Notes: generated from the letters alone by a model not told the origin. Positions 8,332 to 16,940 are shown, counted from the stretch's first letter. The stretch is 64,000 bases of DNA from Devosia rhizoryzae (GCF_016698665.1 NZ_CP068046.1:1612001-1676000), one strand, 5' to 3'. Numbers and translations are program-made.

Positions 8332-8811
8332 TCAGTCCTCGTCGCCACTGATCGGGCTGTTGTTATCCGCAAGATGGGCCAGAAACGAGCGGAAGTCGTC
8401 AGCGGCGGAGAAGTTCTTGTAAACACTGGCGAAACGGACGAAGGCAACGTCATCGAGACCTTTCAAGCCTTCCATCACATATTCGCCGATCTGGTCGGAG
8501 GTGACCTCGACATCGCCCAGGCTTTCGAGTTGCCGAACGATGCCGGAGATCATCCGTTCCACCCGCTCCGGCTCCACCGAGCGCTTGCGAAGGGCGGTGT
8601 TGACGGAGCGAGCGAGCTTTTCGCGATCGAATGGCACTTTGCGGCCGGTCTTCTTGACCACGGTGAGTTCGCGCAGTTGCACGCGCTCGAACGTGGTGAA
8701 GCGCCCCCCACAGGCATTGCACACGCGACGGCGCCGGATAGCGCCCGAATCTTCGGTCGGGCGGCTATCCTTCACCTGAGTGTCGTCATTGCCGCAATAG
8801 GGGCAGCGCAT
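8332..8811 (-). CDS. nrdR: Transcriptional repressor NrdR
   Basis: NrdR represses ribonucleotide reductase genes in response to ATP/dATP. The 159 residues start with a zinc ribbon (Cys3, Cys6, Cys31, Cys34: [10 protein letters not shown] and [13 protein letters not shown]), followed by an ATP-cone ([20 protein letters not shown]) with the usual ending [14 protein letters not shown]. It lies ten bases after glyA and two before nusB in a tight operon. No target NrdR box or nrd gene is present in this window. Confidence 0.97.
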   Translation of the reverse strand: MRCPYCGNDDTQVKDSRPTEDSGAIRRRRVCNACGGRFTTFERVQLRELTVVKKTGRKVPFDREKLARSVNTALRKRSVEPERVERMISGIVRQLESLGDVEVTSDQIGEYVMEGLKGLDDVAFVRFASVYKNFSAADDFRSFLAHLADNNSPISGDED

Positions 8812-8820
8812 GCGTGGCCT

Positions 8821-10119
8821 TTAGCTATAGATCGGGAAGCGCGCAGTCAGCGCCTTCACCTTTTCACGCACGGCGGCTTCGACCGAAGCATTGCCTTCAT
8901 CGTCGTTGGCGACGCGCAGACCATCGAGCACTTCCACGATCAGCGAACCGATCTCTTCGAACTCGGCGGTACCGAAACCGCGGGTAGTTCCTGCGGGCGT
9001 GCCGAGCCGAATGCCCGAAGTGACGAACGGCTTTTCCGGGTCGAAGGGAATGCCGTTCTTGTTGGTGGTGATGAAGGCTCGACCCAAAGCTGCCTCGGCG
9101 CGCTTGCCCGTGGCGTTTTTCGGACGAAGGTCGACCAGCATCAGGTGGTTGTCGGTGCCGCCGGAGACGACATCCAGACCCTGCGCCTTGAGCGTATCGG
9201 AAAGCGCCCGCGCGTTTTCGACGATCTGCTTGGCGTAAGCCTTGAACTCGGGCTGTAGCGCTTCCTTGAAGGCCACGGCCTTGGCGGCGATGACATGCAT
9301 CAGCGGGCCGCCCTGAAGGCCAGGGAAGACAGCCGAGTTGAACTTCTTGGCCAGCTCTTCGTCATTGGTCAGGATCATGCCGCCGCGCGGGCCACGGAGC
9401 GACTTGTGGGTTGTCGTGGTGCAGACATGGGCGTGCGGGATCGGCGATGGGTGGACGCCGCCGGCGACGAGGCCAGCGATGTGGGCCATGTCGACCATCA
9501 GGTAAGCGCCAATGGAATCAGCGATCTCACGGAAACGCTTCCAGTCCCAGATGCGGGAATAGGCGGTGCCGCCGGCAAGGATCAGCTTGGGCTTGTGCTC
9601 GTGAGCGAGGCGTTCGACTTCGTCCATGTCGAGCAGGTGGTCGTCACGGCGCACGCCGTAAGAAACGACATTGAACCACTTGCCGCTCATGTTGACCGGC
9701 GAGCCGTGGGTGAGGTGACCGCCGGAATTGAGGTCGAGACCCATGAAGGTGTCGCCGGGCTGCAGGAGCGCAAGGAACACGGCCTGGTTCATCTGCGAGC
9801 CGGAATTGGGCTGCACATTGGCGAAGTTGGCGCCGAACAATTGCTTGGCGCGGTCGATAGCAAGCGTTTCGGCGACGTCGACATATTGGCAGCCGCCGTA
9901 GTAGCGCTTGCCCGGATAACCCTCAGCATACTTGTTGGTCATGATCGAGCCCTGCGCTTCAAGTACGGCGCGGGACACGATGTTTTCCGAGGCGATCAGC
10001 TCGATCTCATGGCGCTGGCGGCCAAGTTCATTCTGGATGGCTTCCGCGATCTCCGGATCGGTCTCTGCCATCGTGTTAGAGAAGAACTGCGGAAAAAGCG
10101 ACGATGTATGAGCGTTCAT
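8821..10119 (-). CDS. glyA: Serine hydroxymethyltransferase
   Basis: GlyA converts serine and tetrahydrofolate to glycine and methylene-THF with PLP. The 432 residues are full length. [19 protein letters not shown] and the [20 protein letters not shown] motif lie near the N-terminus; the PLP lysine sits in [14 protein letters not shown]. It is first in the glyA-nrdR-nusB operon. The upstream 480 nt holds its promoter region and a long palindromic repeat but no recognisable riboswitch. Confidence 0.98.
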   Translation of the reverse strand: MNAHTSSLFPQFFSNTMAETDPEIAEAIQNELGRQRHEIELIASENIVSRAVLEAQGSIMTNKYAEGYPGKRYYGGCQYVDVAETLAIDRAKQLFGANFANVQPNSGSQMNQAVFLALLQPGDTFMGLDLNSGGHLTHGSPVNMSGKWFNVVSYGVRRDDHLLDMDEVERLAHEHKPKLILAGGTAYSRIWDWKRFREIADSIGAYLMVDMAHIAGLVAGGVHPSPIPHAHVCTTTTHKSLRGPRGGMILTNDEELAKKFNSAVFPGLQGGPLMHVIAAKAVAFKEALQPEFKAYAKQIVENARALSDTLKAQGLDVVSGGTDNHLMLVDLRPKNATGKRAEAALGRAFITTNKNGIPFDPEKPFVTSGIRLGTPAGTTRGFGTAEFEEIGSLIVEVLDGLRVANDDEGNASVEAAVREKVKALTARFPIYS

Positions 10120-10266
10120 CGGTCGGATACCTCGCGGACGAGCAAATCGGTGAGCATGGCGGTGGCTTTATCACGCTGGGGCGTGAGATTGGAAGGCCGT
10201 AAGGGCTGTGCAGATTGCATGGGGCTCCCCTGGTTGCGGATGGGTGCCCAGGCGAGCGGCTCTTTT

Positions 10267-10410
10267 TAGAGCCTGATTTCAAACTCTACTCTGGCGGCCA
10301 TCTGAGGCGGTCTTCTGCGCTTCCGGTGCTCACGTACCAACGTACGCTGCGCTCCGGTTCTCGAAAACCGCCAGATCTGACTCGCCATAGCGAGTTTCAA
10401 ACAGGCTCTA
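10267..10410. repeat. 144-bp nested palindromic element (family F)
   Basis: The ends are inverted: TAGAGCCTGATTTCAAACTC at the left, GAGTTTCAAACAGGCTCTA at the right. Inner arms also pair: CTGGCGG with CCGCCAG, GGCGGT with ACCGCC, and CGTAC with GTACG at the centre. It could fold into one long cruciform or RNA hairpin. It occupies most of the otherwise empty 10120-10607 gap between glyA and the BA14K gene. Confidence 0.85.
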
Positions 10411-10607
10411 AGTTTCGCGTTCCCCGATGGTTACCCATCTCTTCTCGCCAGTCGCGCGAACCGGAAGATTATGTCGTGGAACGCTGATGGGTGGAAGTGG
10501 AAAGTGTGTTCCGCACGACTCTTTGTGAAGACCTCTTCGGGAACACCTGGCGCCGATCACCATTAGCTCCACATGAACGTGGCAGCTTCCGCCACAGGAG
10601 CAAGAAC

Positions 10608-11048
10608 ATGAAGAAGTTTGTTGGCGTCGCTGTCGCACTTGCAGCCACCCTCACCACTGCTCTCCCCAGCCAGGCGCAGAATGTTACCTTGAGCTACGGC
10701 GAGCGCGTCCGTGTCGTTGAAACCTATTGCGACCGCAACCCGCGTGACCCTGACTGCTACGGCTATCGCGATGGCCGTTGGGGCCGCAACCAGTACAACC
10801 GCTTCTATGACAATCGCCGTACCGACCTGGATAGTGTTGCCGCTGGCCTCTTCGGCTTGACACTTGGTGCGATCGTCGGTGGCGCCATTGCCAATAGCAA
10901 CAACAACCGCAATCAGGACGTCCTGGTTGGTCCGGCACGCGGCAGCAACGTGAATGTTGCAGCGTGCCAGGCGCGTTACCGCTCCTATGACGTGGGGACT
11001 AATACGTTCCTTGGCTATGACGGCGTGCGTCACCCCTGCAATCTCTAG
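10608..11048 (+). CDS. BA14K family secreted protein
   Basis: The 146-residue protein has a Sec signal peptide (MKKFVGVAVALAATLTTALP, cleavage probably after SQAQ) and a C-terminal BA14K motif: CQARYRSYDVGTNTFLGYDG followed by VRHPCNL. BA14K proteins were first seen as Brucella immunogens with lectin-like behaviour and are common cell-surface proteins in this order. A glycine-rich hydrophobic stretch (AAGLFGLTLGAIVGGAIANS) lies mid-protein. ATG 10608 has AGGAG at seven-base spacing, so the longer frame from 10491 is not used. It is probably monocistronic. Confidence 0.9.
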   Translation: MKKFVGVAVALAATLTTALPSQAQNVTLSYGERVRVVETYCDRNPRDPDCYGYRDGRWGRNQYNRFYDNRRTDLDSVAAGLFGLTLGAIVGGAIANSNNNRNQDVLVGPARGSNVNVAACQARYRSYDVGTNTFLGYDGVRHPCNL

Positions 11049-11069
11049 TCAGCCATCATAAGGCTGACT
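11047..11069 (+). terminator. Stem-loop overlapping the BA14K stop codon
   Basis: AGTCAGCC pairs with GGCTGACT across a seven-base loop, starting within the stop codon. There is no T-run, so it is a weak or rho-assisted terminator at best. Confidence 0.4.
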
Positions 11070-11075
11070 TAGCGC

Positions 11076-11288
11076 CTAGGCGTATTTGGATGTCGAGAGC
11101 GCCGGTTCGGAGGATTTTTCCCCGAGCCGGCGTTGTAGTTTGGCAAGAGCCAGGCGCTGCATGTGACCGCGGTGGGCGTTTACCGGTGTGATGACGATGA
11201 CCTCGGTGTCGGTGGCGACATCGATCGCCGCCACGCGCATCATCTGGCCGACCTGGGTGAACTCGAACAAGACTTCGCCGTCGCTCAT
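11076..11288 (-). CDS. Small conserved protein (possibly DUF6898)
   Basis: Seventy residues, starting SDGEVLFEFTQVGQMMRVAA, then IDVATDTEVIVITPVNA and a basic amphipathic end with ALAKLQRRLGEK. The beta-beta-helix pattern resembles the small alphaproteobacterial family I remember as DUF6898; the name is tentative. It converges with the BA14K gene. Its ATG at 11288 has a poor ribosome site. The function is unknown and no membrane or export signal is visible. Confidence 0.6.
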   Translation of the reverse strand: MSDGEVLFEFTQVGQMMRVAAIDVATDTEVIVITPVNAHRGHMQRLALAKLQRRLGEKSSEPALSTSKYA

Positions 11289-11348
11289 GCTTGCCCCCTG
11301 CCCTCAGCGCCGCTTCATCGAAACAATTAAGCAGCAGCAAACTCGATT

Positions 11349-11420
11349 GTCACCCCGGCCTTGAGCCGGGGTCCATCTTGAGATCTCAGGATGGGTCCCC
11401 GCCTACGCGGGGACGACAGC
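11349..11420. repeat. Palindromic repeat family A, copy 2
   Basis: Same plan as copy 1: GTCACCCCGGCCTTGAGCCGGGG hairpin, central CCATCTTGAGATCTCAGGATGG and a closing CCCCGCCTACGCGGGG hairpin with GACAGCC. The outer hairpin sequences are swapped relative to copy 1. Confidence 0.9.
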
Positions 11421-11444
11421 CGGTGGCTGGGGAAAATGCCCGCC

Positions 11445-11586
11445 ATTCGAGCTGCCACTCAAGCGTAGCTTTCGTGGCCTTCTCAGCTCGGAAAGCTCCA
11501 CTGGAGCCTTCCGTCTACTGCGTAGACCGCCATCGAAGTCTCATGGCCTTGCTGCGCGAAATCGCTCCACTGGAGCGATTTCCTTT
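11445..11586. repeat. Palindromic repeat family G, copy 1
   Basis: Contains two GCTCCACTGGAGC palindromes, the second extended to AAATCGCTCCACTGGAGCGATTT, and the phrase CTCATGGCCTTGCTGC. A shorter relative lies at 27.63 kb beside rpoZ. It fills the gap before the L,D-transpeptidase stop. Confidence 0.75.
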
Positions 11587-11592
11587 TGCGCA

Positions 11593-12855
11593 TCAAGCCT
11601 CGAACGTGACCTTGCCTTGCTCGTCGAACTTATAGACGTCGTCGCGGAAGCTGACGGTGCCTTGGCGGTTGGCCCAGGCGGTGATGTAGGTGGTGTGCAG
11701 CGGCACCTTACCCTGGCACTCAACGTCGAGGCGCTGGAGCGAGGCGAAGGTTTGGTCGACCTTGTTCTGGTCCCAAGTGCCGTTGTCGCGCAGCAGCCAG
11801 TTGACGAGCTGGTTGACGCCATCGACGCGGACGCAGCCCGAGGAGTGGAAGCGAGCATTTTCGCCGAACAGCGCCTTGGACGGCGTGTCGTGCAGGTAGC
11901 AATCGTAGGGGTTGTAGAAGTTGATCTTGCAGTGGCCCATGGAGTTGGCCGCGCCGGGCTCCTGGCGATACATGTAATTCACCTGGGCGTCGGTGATGTT
12001 CGCCCAGTTTATCGTTGCAGGATCAACCTTGTTGCCGGAACCGTCGTAGATGAAGATGTTCTGCTCGGCCAGGTAGTTCGGGTTTTCGAGCATGTACTTG
12101 GTCAGGTCCTGGCGGACCAGCGACTTAGGCACGTGCCAATAGGGGTTGAAGTTGATCTGGCTGATCTTGCTGGCCATGATCGGGGTAGCGCGCTCGACGC
12201 GGCCGACCACTGCGGTGTGGCGCTGCTCGACCATGCCGCCGGCAACGGCTTCGATGGTCGCGGCCGGAATGTTGACGACGACATAGCGCTCGGAAAGGTT
12301 CGCGGCCATGTTCTGGACGCGGGTGTAATTGAGGTAGAGCTGCTGCAGGCGCGTCGCGGCCGGCACGTTCATGGCATACCAGGTCTGCTCGTCGATCTGG
12401 CCGTTGGGGATGAGACCATGGCGGGCCTGGAAGTTCTTGACGCCGCGATCGGTCTCGGCGTCGAAAACGTCGCTGGCATACTCAACCAGCGGCATGTCGC
12501 TCGAAGAAATAAGGCGACGCTTGAGCTGGACGACGGCTGGCGAGGATACGCCGAGCTGCAGCTGATAGGCTTCCTGCGGGATTTCTTCCCAGCCGCCGCT
12601 GGCGACGAAGGGCTCGTACTGAGAAATGGCAAGCTGCAGATTATGCAGCGTGTCAAAGCTCAGGATCGGTTCATTGGTGGCAATCAGCGCCTGAGCGGCT
12701 GCCGTGTTGCCGTCGCGGTCTGTTTCGCGCAGCACGCGGCCGGCGCCACCATCGAACATGTCGAAGAGCGAATCCTGGGCGCGCGTTGCCGGAATGGCCG
12801 CGAAAGCGCCGAGATAGGTCATGGACCGAAGAAATTTACGTCGATTGAGCCGCAT
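11593..12855 (-). CDS. L,D-transpeptidase with peptidoglycan-binding domain
   Basis: A murein cross-linking enzyme of 420 residues. The N-terminus MRLNRRKFLRSMTYLGAFAA is a twin-arginine-like signal ending at ATRAQ, so it acts in the periplasm. A PG_binding_1 domain follows (VVQLKRRLI to VKNFQARHGL), then the YkuD catalytic domain with the HDTPSKALF and RFHSSGCVRV motifs and nucleophile Cys341. It makes 3-3 cross-links or attaches proteins to murein. ATG 12855 was chosen because GGGTGACTTG lies just upstream and the signal peptide begins there. The neighbouring MarR gene is LdtR-like, an arrangement known from Liberibacter, where LdtR controls an L,D-transpeptidase. Confidence 0.92.
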   Translation of the reverse strand: MRLNRRKFLRSMTYLGAFAAIPATRAQDSLFDMFDGGAGRVLRETDRDGNTAAAQALIATNEPILSFDTLHNLQLAISQYEPFVASGGWEEIPQEAYQLQLGVSSPAVVQLKRRLISSSDMPLVEYASDVFDAETDRGVKNFQARHGLIPNGQIDEQTWYAMNVPAATRLQQLYLNYTRVQNMAANLSERYVVVNIPAATIEAVAGGMVEQRHTAVVGRVERATPIMASKISQINFNPYWHVPKSLVRQDLTKYMLENPNYLAEQNIFIYDGSGNKVDPATINWANITDAQVNYMYRQEPGAANSMGHCKINFYNPYDCYLHDTPSKALFGENARFHSSGCVRVDGVNQLVNWLLRDNGTWDQNKVDQTFASLQRLDVECQGKVPLHTTYITAWANRQGTVSFRDDVYKFDEQGKVTFEA

Positions 12856-12913
12856 CAAGTCACCCGAAAAGTCACTGCCACCACGTGTGGCCGATACCAT
12901 CGCCAGCGCAGGC

Positions 12914-12941
12914 TTCACAATCGCGGTCAAGGCGTTGTGAA
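12914..12941. promoter_or_regulatory. Inverted repeat upstream of the L,D-transpeptidase
   Basis: TTCACAA (12914-12920) and TTGTGAA (12935-12941) form a perfect inverted repeat with half-site starts 21 bp apart, two helical turns, about 60-85 bp before the start codon. It is a possible regulator site; LdtR is the obvious candidate. Confidence 0.4.
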
Positions 12942-13012
12942 CCATACGAGAGGGTAGTTTCTAGAAGGAAATGGTTTCTATCCGGTAATGCCGATGAAGT
13001 CCGTTTGCGGCT

Positions 13013-13044
13013 GAAATAAGAAACGCCGACCTTTCGGCCGGCGT
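13013..13044 (-). terminator. Rho-independent terminator after ldtR
   Basis: Read on the minus strand, ACGCCGGCC-GAAA-GGTCGGCGT forms a nine-pair stem with one G-U, followed by TTTCTTATTT. It separates ldtR from the L,D-transpeptidase gene into two transcription units. Confidence 0.85.
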
Positions 13045-13106
13045 CTTCCCCTCGGTCGTGGCAGTGAGGCAACACATGCCACCGGCCGAATGCCCTGCCC
13101 CTTGGG

Positions 13107-13616
13107 TTAGAGCTTATAGAGGATCTGGTCGACCCAGAAGCGCTCGAGGCGGGCCAAGGCCTTGTTGAGGCCGTCGAATTCTTCGTCGCCAAGACCGCCG
13201 ACCTTATCGATGGACTTGAGGTGACGATCATAAAGTTCGTCGATCACTTCGGCGACTTCTTCGCCCTTGGGGGTCAGCTTGATACGGACCGAGCGGCGGT
13301 CGGTGCGCGAGCGTTCCTGGAAGATATAGCCGGTTTCGACCAGCTTCTTGAGATTGTAGGACACGTTGGAGCCGAGATAGTAACCGCGGCTGCGCAGTTC
13401 GCCGGCGGTCAGTTCGGCATCGCCGATATTGAACATCAGGAGCGCCTGGACGGGGTTGATGTCGTCCCAGCCCATGCGGTCGAACTCGTCCTTGATCAGG
13501 TCGAGCAGGCGACGATGGAGACGTTCGACACGCGAGACGGCTTCCAGGTAGAGGGGTTTCAGGCCTTCGCTACGTTCCGGAGTTAGCGCCTCGGCCGCGT
13601 TCGATTTGATTGCCAT
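13107..13616 (-). CDS. ldtR: LdtR-type MarR-family regulator
   Basis: A 169-residue MarR winged-helix protein. INPVQALLMFNIGDAELTAG, then ELRSRGYYLGSNVSYNLKKL (recognition helix) and the wing ERSRTDRRSVRIKL fit LdtR of Liberibacter and rhizobia, which governs L,D-transpeptidase and envelope stress genes. ATG 13616 was preferred over 13637 because GTGAGG precedes it. A TGCGA-TTGT-TCGCA inverted repeat lies 27-40 bp upstream and could be its own operator. A terminator follows the gene. Confidence 0.88.
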   Translation of the reverse strand: MAIKSNAAEALTPERSEGLKPLYLEAVSRVERLHRRLLDLIKDEFDRMGWDDINPVQALLMFNIGDAELTAGELRSRGYYLGSNVSYNLKKLVETGYIFQERSRTDRRSVRIKLTPKGEEVAEVIDELYDRHLKSIDKVGGLGDEEFDGLNKALARLERFWVDQILYKL

Positions 13617-13642
13617 TTGTGCCTCACTGTTTTGCATTCGTG

Positions 13643-13656
13643 TGCGATTGTTCGCA
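13643..13656. promoter_or_regulatory. Candidate LdtR autoregulatory operator
   Basis: A perfect inverted repeat, TGCGA-TTGT-TCGCA, 27-40 bp before the ldtR ATG, in the place where MarR proteins usually bind their own promoter. Inference only. Confidence 0.4.
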
Positions 13657-13802
13657 TCTCATGAGGCCAAACTACGGCTGCCCACCTAAGATCAGCCTAA
13701 GCCGCACGCTTAAAACTATCTTACTGGAATGCAATGAGAATTTGGCTTAATCGAGCGTTACACCGGGTGAGAAAGTTGTAACCTTTCCCCATCGTAAACG
13801 CT

Positions 13803-14189
13803 TCAGTCGGCCTGCGCGCGCTGGAAACGAATGGCTATCGCAAAGATCACGAGGATGGCCAGCAACAGCACGGCGCGCATGGAAAAAGCGAAGACCGACA
13901 TGCGCACGTCGGGGCTGCCGGTGAGGTAAAGCAGAAGCTCGGCCGCGGAAGCGCCGATCAGCAGAACCGCACCCCAGCTCGCCTTTATCCAGAGGCCGAC
14001 GGCGGCAAAAAGCCGGGCCATTGCGAAAACGCCGAGATAAATAAAGGCCGATGAGCCGAGCGCGGTGATGGGGCTGGTGGCGCCCAGGTTGACGCCAAGC
14101 AGCCGCGCCGCATCGCTGAGGCCGAGCAGCAGTGCGAGGATCGAAACTATGCGAAGGTATAGGCCGAGACTTGGCGCCTGAAAGAGCAT
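13803..14189 (-). CDS. DUF6163-like four-helix membrane protein
   Basis: A protein of 128 residues with four hydrophobic helices (about residues 11-30, 46-66, 70-90 and 100-121) and a short basic tail (RFQRAQAD). It matches in size and placement the DUF6163 proteins beside ldtR/hemB in this order. It lies upstream of ldtR on the same strand with about 190 nt between, and is divergent from hemB with about 95 nt between the starts. Inner-membrane location is clear; the function is unknown. Confidence 0.75.
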   Translation of the reverse strand: MLFQAPSLGLYLRIVSILALLLGLSDAARLLGVNLGATSPITALGSSAFIYLGVFAMARLFAAVGLWIKASWGAVLLIGASAAELLLYLTGSPDVRMSVFAFSMRAVLLLAILVIFAIAIRFQRAQAD

Positions 14190-14283
14190 GCGCTCTGATA
14201 GAACGTCGGCAGGGCTGCGACAAGCGCAAGGCTTGGACAGCGAAAGCCAGGCTGATAATCAGGCGGCGACAAGGAGACCCCCG

Positions 14284-15297
14284 ATGAGCACTGATTGGCC
14301 CAAGCACGACATGAGCTTTCTTGGCGGGCGCCGGCTGCGGCGGATGCGGCAGACGGAGTGGAGCCGCGCGATGATGCGCGAAACCGAGCTGTTGCGGCGC
14401 GACCTGATCTGGCCGCTCTTCGTGATCGAGGGGCAGAACGAGCGCACGGCGATCCGCACCATGCCCGGCGTCGAACGCCTGAGCGTCGACCTCATGGTAG
14501 AGGCCGCCAAGGCTGCGCGCGACGCCGGCATCCCTGCCCTGGCGATTTTTCCCAACACGCCGGATCACCTGCGTTCGGAGAATGGCGCCGAGGCCTACAA
14601 TCCGGACAATCTGATGTGCCGGGCACTGGCGGCGATCAAGTCGGCGGTGCCGGAAATCGGCCTCATTGCTGACGTCGCGCTCGATGAATATTCGAGCGAT
14701 GGCCAGGACGGGCTGGTGCGCGATGGCGTCATCCTCAATGACGAAACGATCGCGGCCATGGTCAAATCCGCACTGGTTCAGGCGCGGGCGGGTGCGGACA
14801 TCATCGCGCCGTCCGACATGATGGACGGGCGGGTCGCCGCGATCCGCGACGCACTCGATGCCGAGGGCTTCGAGCATGTGCAGATCATGAGCTACGCGGC
14901 CAAATATGCCTCGTGCTTTTACGGTCCGTTTCGCGAAGCGGTGGGTTCGGGCAGCCGGTTGCGGGGCGACAAGCGGACGTATCAGATGGATTACGCCAAT
15001 TCCGACGAAGCCTTGCGCGAGATCGCGCAGGACATCGAGGAAGGCGCCGACAGCGTCATGGTCAAGCCGGGCCTGCCCTATCTCGACATCATCCGCCGGG
15101 CCAAGGATGCGTTCAACGTCCCCATCTACGCCTATCAGGTCAGCGGCGAATACGCGATGATCGAGCTGGCGGGTGCTGCCGGCGCGATCAACCGCGATGC
15201 GGCGGTGCTGGAAAGTCTCTGGGCCTTCAAGCGTGCGGGCGCCAACGGCATCCTGACCTATTACGCGCTGGAAATGGCGCGCAAGCTCGGGCGCTAA
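14284..15297 (+). CDS. hemB: Delta-aminolevulinic acid dehydratase (porphobilinogen synthase)
   Basis: HemB joins two 5-aminolevulinates to porphobilinogen in haem synthesis. It has 337 residues with active lysines Lys207 (SYAAKYAS) and Lys261 (MVKPGLPY). The metal-site loop reads DVALDEYSSDGQDG: the three cysteines of zinc-type enzymes are Ala132, Asp134 and Asp142 here, so it is the magnesium-type form known from alphaproteobacteria. ATG 14284 has a strong AAGGAGA, ruling out the longer frame from 14188. Its stop overlaps the stop of the convergent EamA gene by two bases. Confidence 0.97.
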   Translation: MSTDWPKHDMSFLGGRRLRRMRQTEWSRAMMRETELLRRDLIWPLFVIEGQNERTAIRTMPGVERLSVDLMVEAAKAARDAGIPALAIFPNTPDHLRSENGAEAYNPDNLMCRALAAIKSAVPEIGLIADVALDEYSSDGQDGLVRDGVILNDETIAAMVKSALVQARAGADIIAPSDMMDGRVAAIRDALDAEGFEHVQIMSYAAKYASCFYGPFREAVGSGSRLRGDKRTYQMDYANSDEALREIAQDIEEGADSVMVKPGLPYLDIIRRAKDAFNVPIYAYQVSGEYAMIELAGAAGAINRDAAVLESLWAFKRAGANGILTYYALEMARKLGR

Positions 15298-16235
15298 CCA
15301 GCCTTTTCGGTAAGACCATCTTCGGAAGCGAGTTGCGCCGGGCGCTGACCCTTGCGCGGGCGGACGGCGCTGATAATGCCGGCCAATGCGACCAACAGCA
15401 TGCCGCCGATGGCGATCGGCTCGGGGGCATGGCCGAACACGAACCAGCCCAAAAGCCCGGCCCAGAGCAGGTGCACATAGGTCATGGGTGCGATCAGCGC
15501 AGCCGGGGCGTAGCGGTAGGACTGGGTGAACATGTAGTGGCCGAGCCAGGCGGAGACGCCGAGGCCGGCAAAAAGCACCAGTTGCACCGGCGTGGGTGCT
15601 GCGCCGTGGAGAGTCCAGGGCAGGAAGATGCCGAAGCCCATGGCGCCGACCAGCGCCGAGTAGAACAGCATGGCCATGGTGCGTTCGGTATGGGCCAGGA
15701 CGCGGGACAGAAGGTTATAGGCGGTGGCAACGATGACGTTGCCGAGGACGAAGACGACCCCAAGCGGGTCGAGTCCGCCGCCTGGACGCGCGATCAGCAA
15801 GACGCCGGCAAAGCCGACAAGGGCTGCCAGCCAGGCGGCAGGCCGCACCTTTTCTTTCAGGATTGGGCCGGAGAGCACCACGACCAGCACAGGGCAGAGA
15901 TAAACAATGGCCGTGGTCTCGGGCACCGGCATGCGCTGCAAGGCGAGGCTCACGAGAAACGAGCCAAGCGCAAGGCTGGCAGCGCGGACGATCACGAGGC
16001 CGGTGCGCTGGGTGCGCACCATTTCGCGGCCATGCAGCGGGGCGACGATCGCCAGCATCAGCAGGCAATGGCCGATGTACCGGATAGCCGTTACCATTGG
16101 CACGTTGTATTCGGTGATCAGCAACTTGTTGGTCGTGTCGTTGTAGGCAAAGAGCAGCGTTGCTCCCAGAACAAGGACAAGACCGCGCAAAGGCTGATGA
16201 GTCAGCGGCGCGGGCGCTGCGGGTGCGGGTGGCAT
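15294..16235 (-). CDS. EamA/DMT-family transporter
   Basis: This 313-residue protein has ten predicted helices in two EamA repeats (LVLVLGATLLFAYNDTTNKL at the start; YVHLLWAGLLGWFVFGHAPE near the end). RMPVPETTAIVYLCPVLVVV is typical of S-adenosylmethionine or metabolite exporters of this superfamily, but the substrate is not readable. ATG 16235 was chosen because the longer frame (to 17534) runs antisense through two other genes. It is convergent with hemB and divergent from the RDD gene. Confidence 0.85.
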   Translation of the reverse strand: MPPAPAAPAPLTHQPLRGLVLVLGATLLFAYNDTTNKLLITEYNVPMVTAIRYIGHCLLMLAIVAPLHGREMVRTQRTGLVIVRAASLALGSFLVSLALQRMPVPETTAIVYLCPVLVVVLSGPILKEKVRPAAWLAALVGFAGVLLIARPGGGLDPLGVVFVLGNVIVATAYNLLSRVLAHTERTMAMLFYSALVGAMGFGIFLPWTLHGAAPTPVQLVLFAGLGVSAWLGHYMFTQSYRYAPAALIAPMTYVHLLWAGLLGWFVFGHAPEPIAIGGMLLVALAGIISAVRPRKGQRPAQLASEDGLTEKAG

Positions 16236-16340
16236 GGCTTGGTCCGGAGAGGCAGGCGATTCGTGGGGGCTTGCGCTCACGATAAAGGAATTGCGCCTGG
16301 TGGGTTCAAGTTTTCCCGCAAGGCTCTTGCGCTGGGGCCC

Positions 16341-16859
16341 ATGCGTGACAATTTCTCCATCATGACCCAGGAACTTGCCGACCGCCCTTATCTGCCCGAC
16401 CCTGCCACGGCGCCGGAACTGTTTGACGGCCTGCTGACGCGGCGGGTCACCGCATACCTCATCGATGTGGTGCTGATCGGTGCGCTGTCGCTTATTTTTG
16501 GGATCGCTGGCCTGATCTTTGGCCTTCTGACCTTCGGGCTCGGGCTCTTTGCCATGGTGTTCGTCGTGCCGGCGGCATTGATCGTCTATTATGGCGTGAC
16601 GCTCGGCTCCCCACGCCGCGCCACGGTGGGCATGCAGGTCATGGATATCGTCCTCACGCCCACGCGCGGCCAGCCATTGGATGGCTGGATGGCGATCTTC
16701 CATGCCGCGCTGTTCTGGCTGACCTTCTGGATCTCCTGGCCGATCACCATTCTGTTCGCCCTGTTCACGCCGCGCCGGCAGATGATCCATGACCTGATCA
16801 TGGGCACGCTGATGGTGCGCCGATCGCCGATGGTTCGGCGGTGGCAGCGGCGCGGGTGA
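16341..16859 (+). CDS. RDD family membrane protein
   Basis: This 172-residue protein carries the RDD signature LLTRRVTAYLIDVVLIGALS, a helix pair, then LGSPRRATVGMQVMDI and TPRRQMIHDLIMGTLMVRR. RDD proteins are small inner-membrane proteins of mostly unknown role; some act in ion or osmotic tolerance. ATG 16341 or 16362 could be the start; the first has GGGGCCC upstream. It precedes bpt on the same strand by 81 nt. The pairing of RDD and bpt is common in this order. Confidence 0.85.
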   Translation: MRDNFSIMTQELADRPYLPDPATAPELFDGLLTRRVTAYLIDVVLIGALSLIFGIAGLIFGLLTFGLGLFAMVFVVPAALIVYYGVTLGSPRRATVGMQVMDIVLTPTRGQPLDGWMAIFHAALFWLTFWISWPITILFALFTPRRQMIHDLIMGTLMVRRSPMVRRWQRRG

Positions 16860-16940
16860 TGGATCAAGAGGGCGTTTGGGCCGTTGTGGCAAAGGGGCGA
16901 GCGCGCTACATTCGTCGCCCAAGCTTTTGACAGGTCCTGG

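Noticed and set aside
10076-10282. 68-codon minus-strand frame upstream of glyA
   Set aside because: It overlaps the glyA start region in another frame and the left arm of a repeat; no family features.
8821-10607. Glycine riboswitch before glyA
   Set aside because: Looked for the tandem aptamer signature upstream of glyA; no matching blocks were found.
14913-16859. Open frame of 648 codons on the plus strand
   Set aside because: Only the final 172 codons (from 16341) are the RDD protein; the rest runs through hemB in another frame and antisense to the EamA gene and is arginine/glutamine-rich noise.
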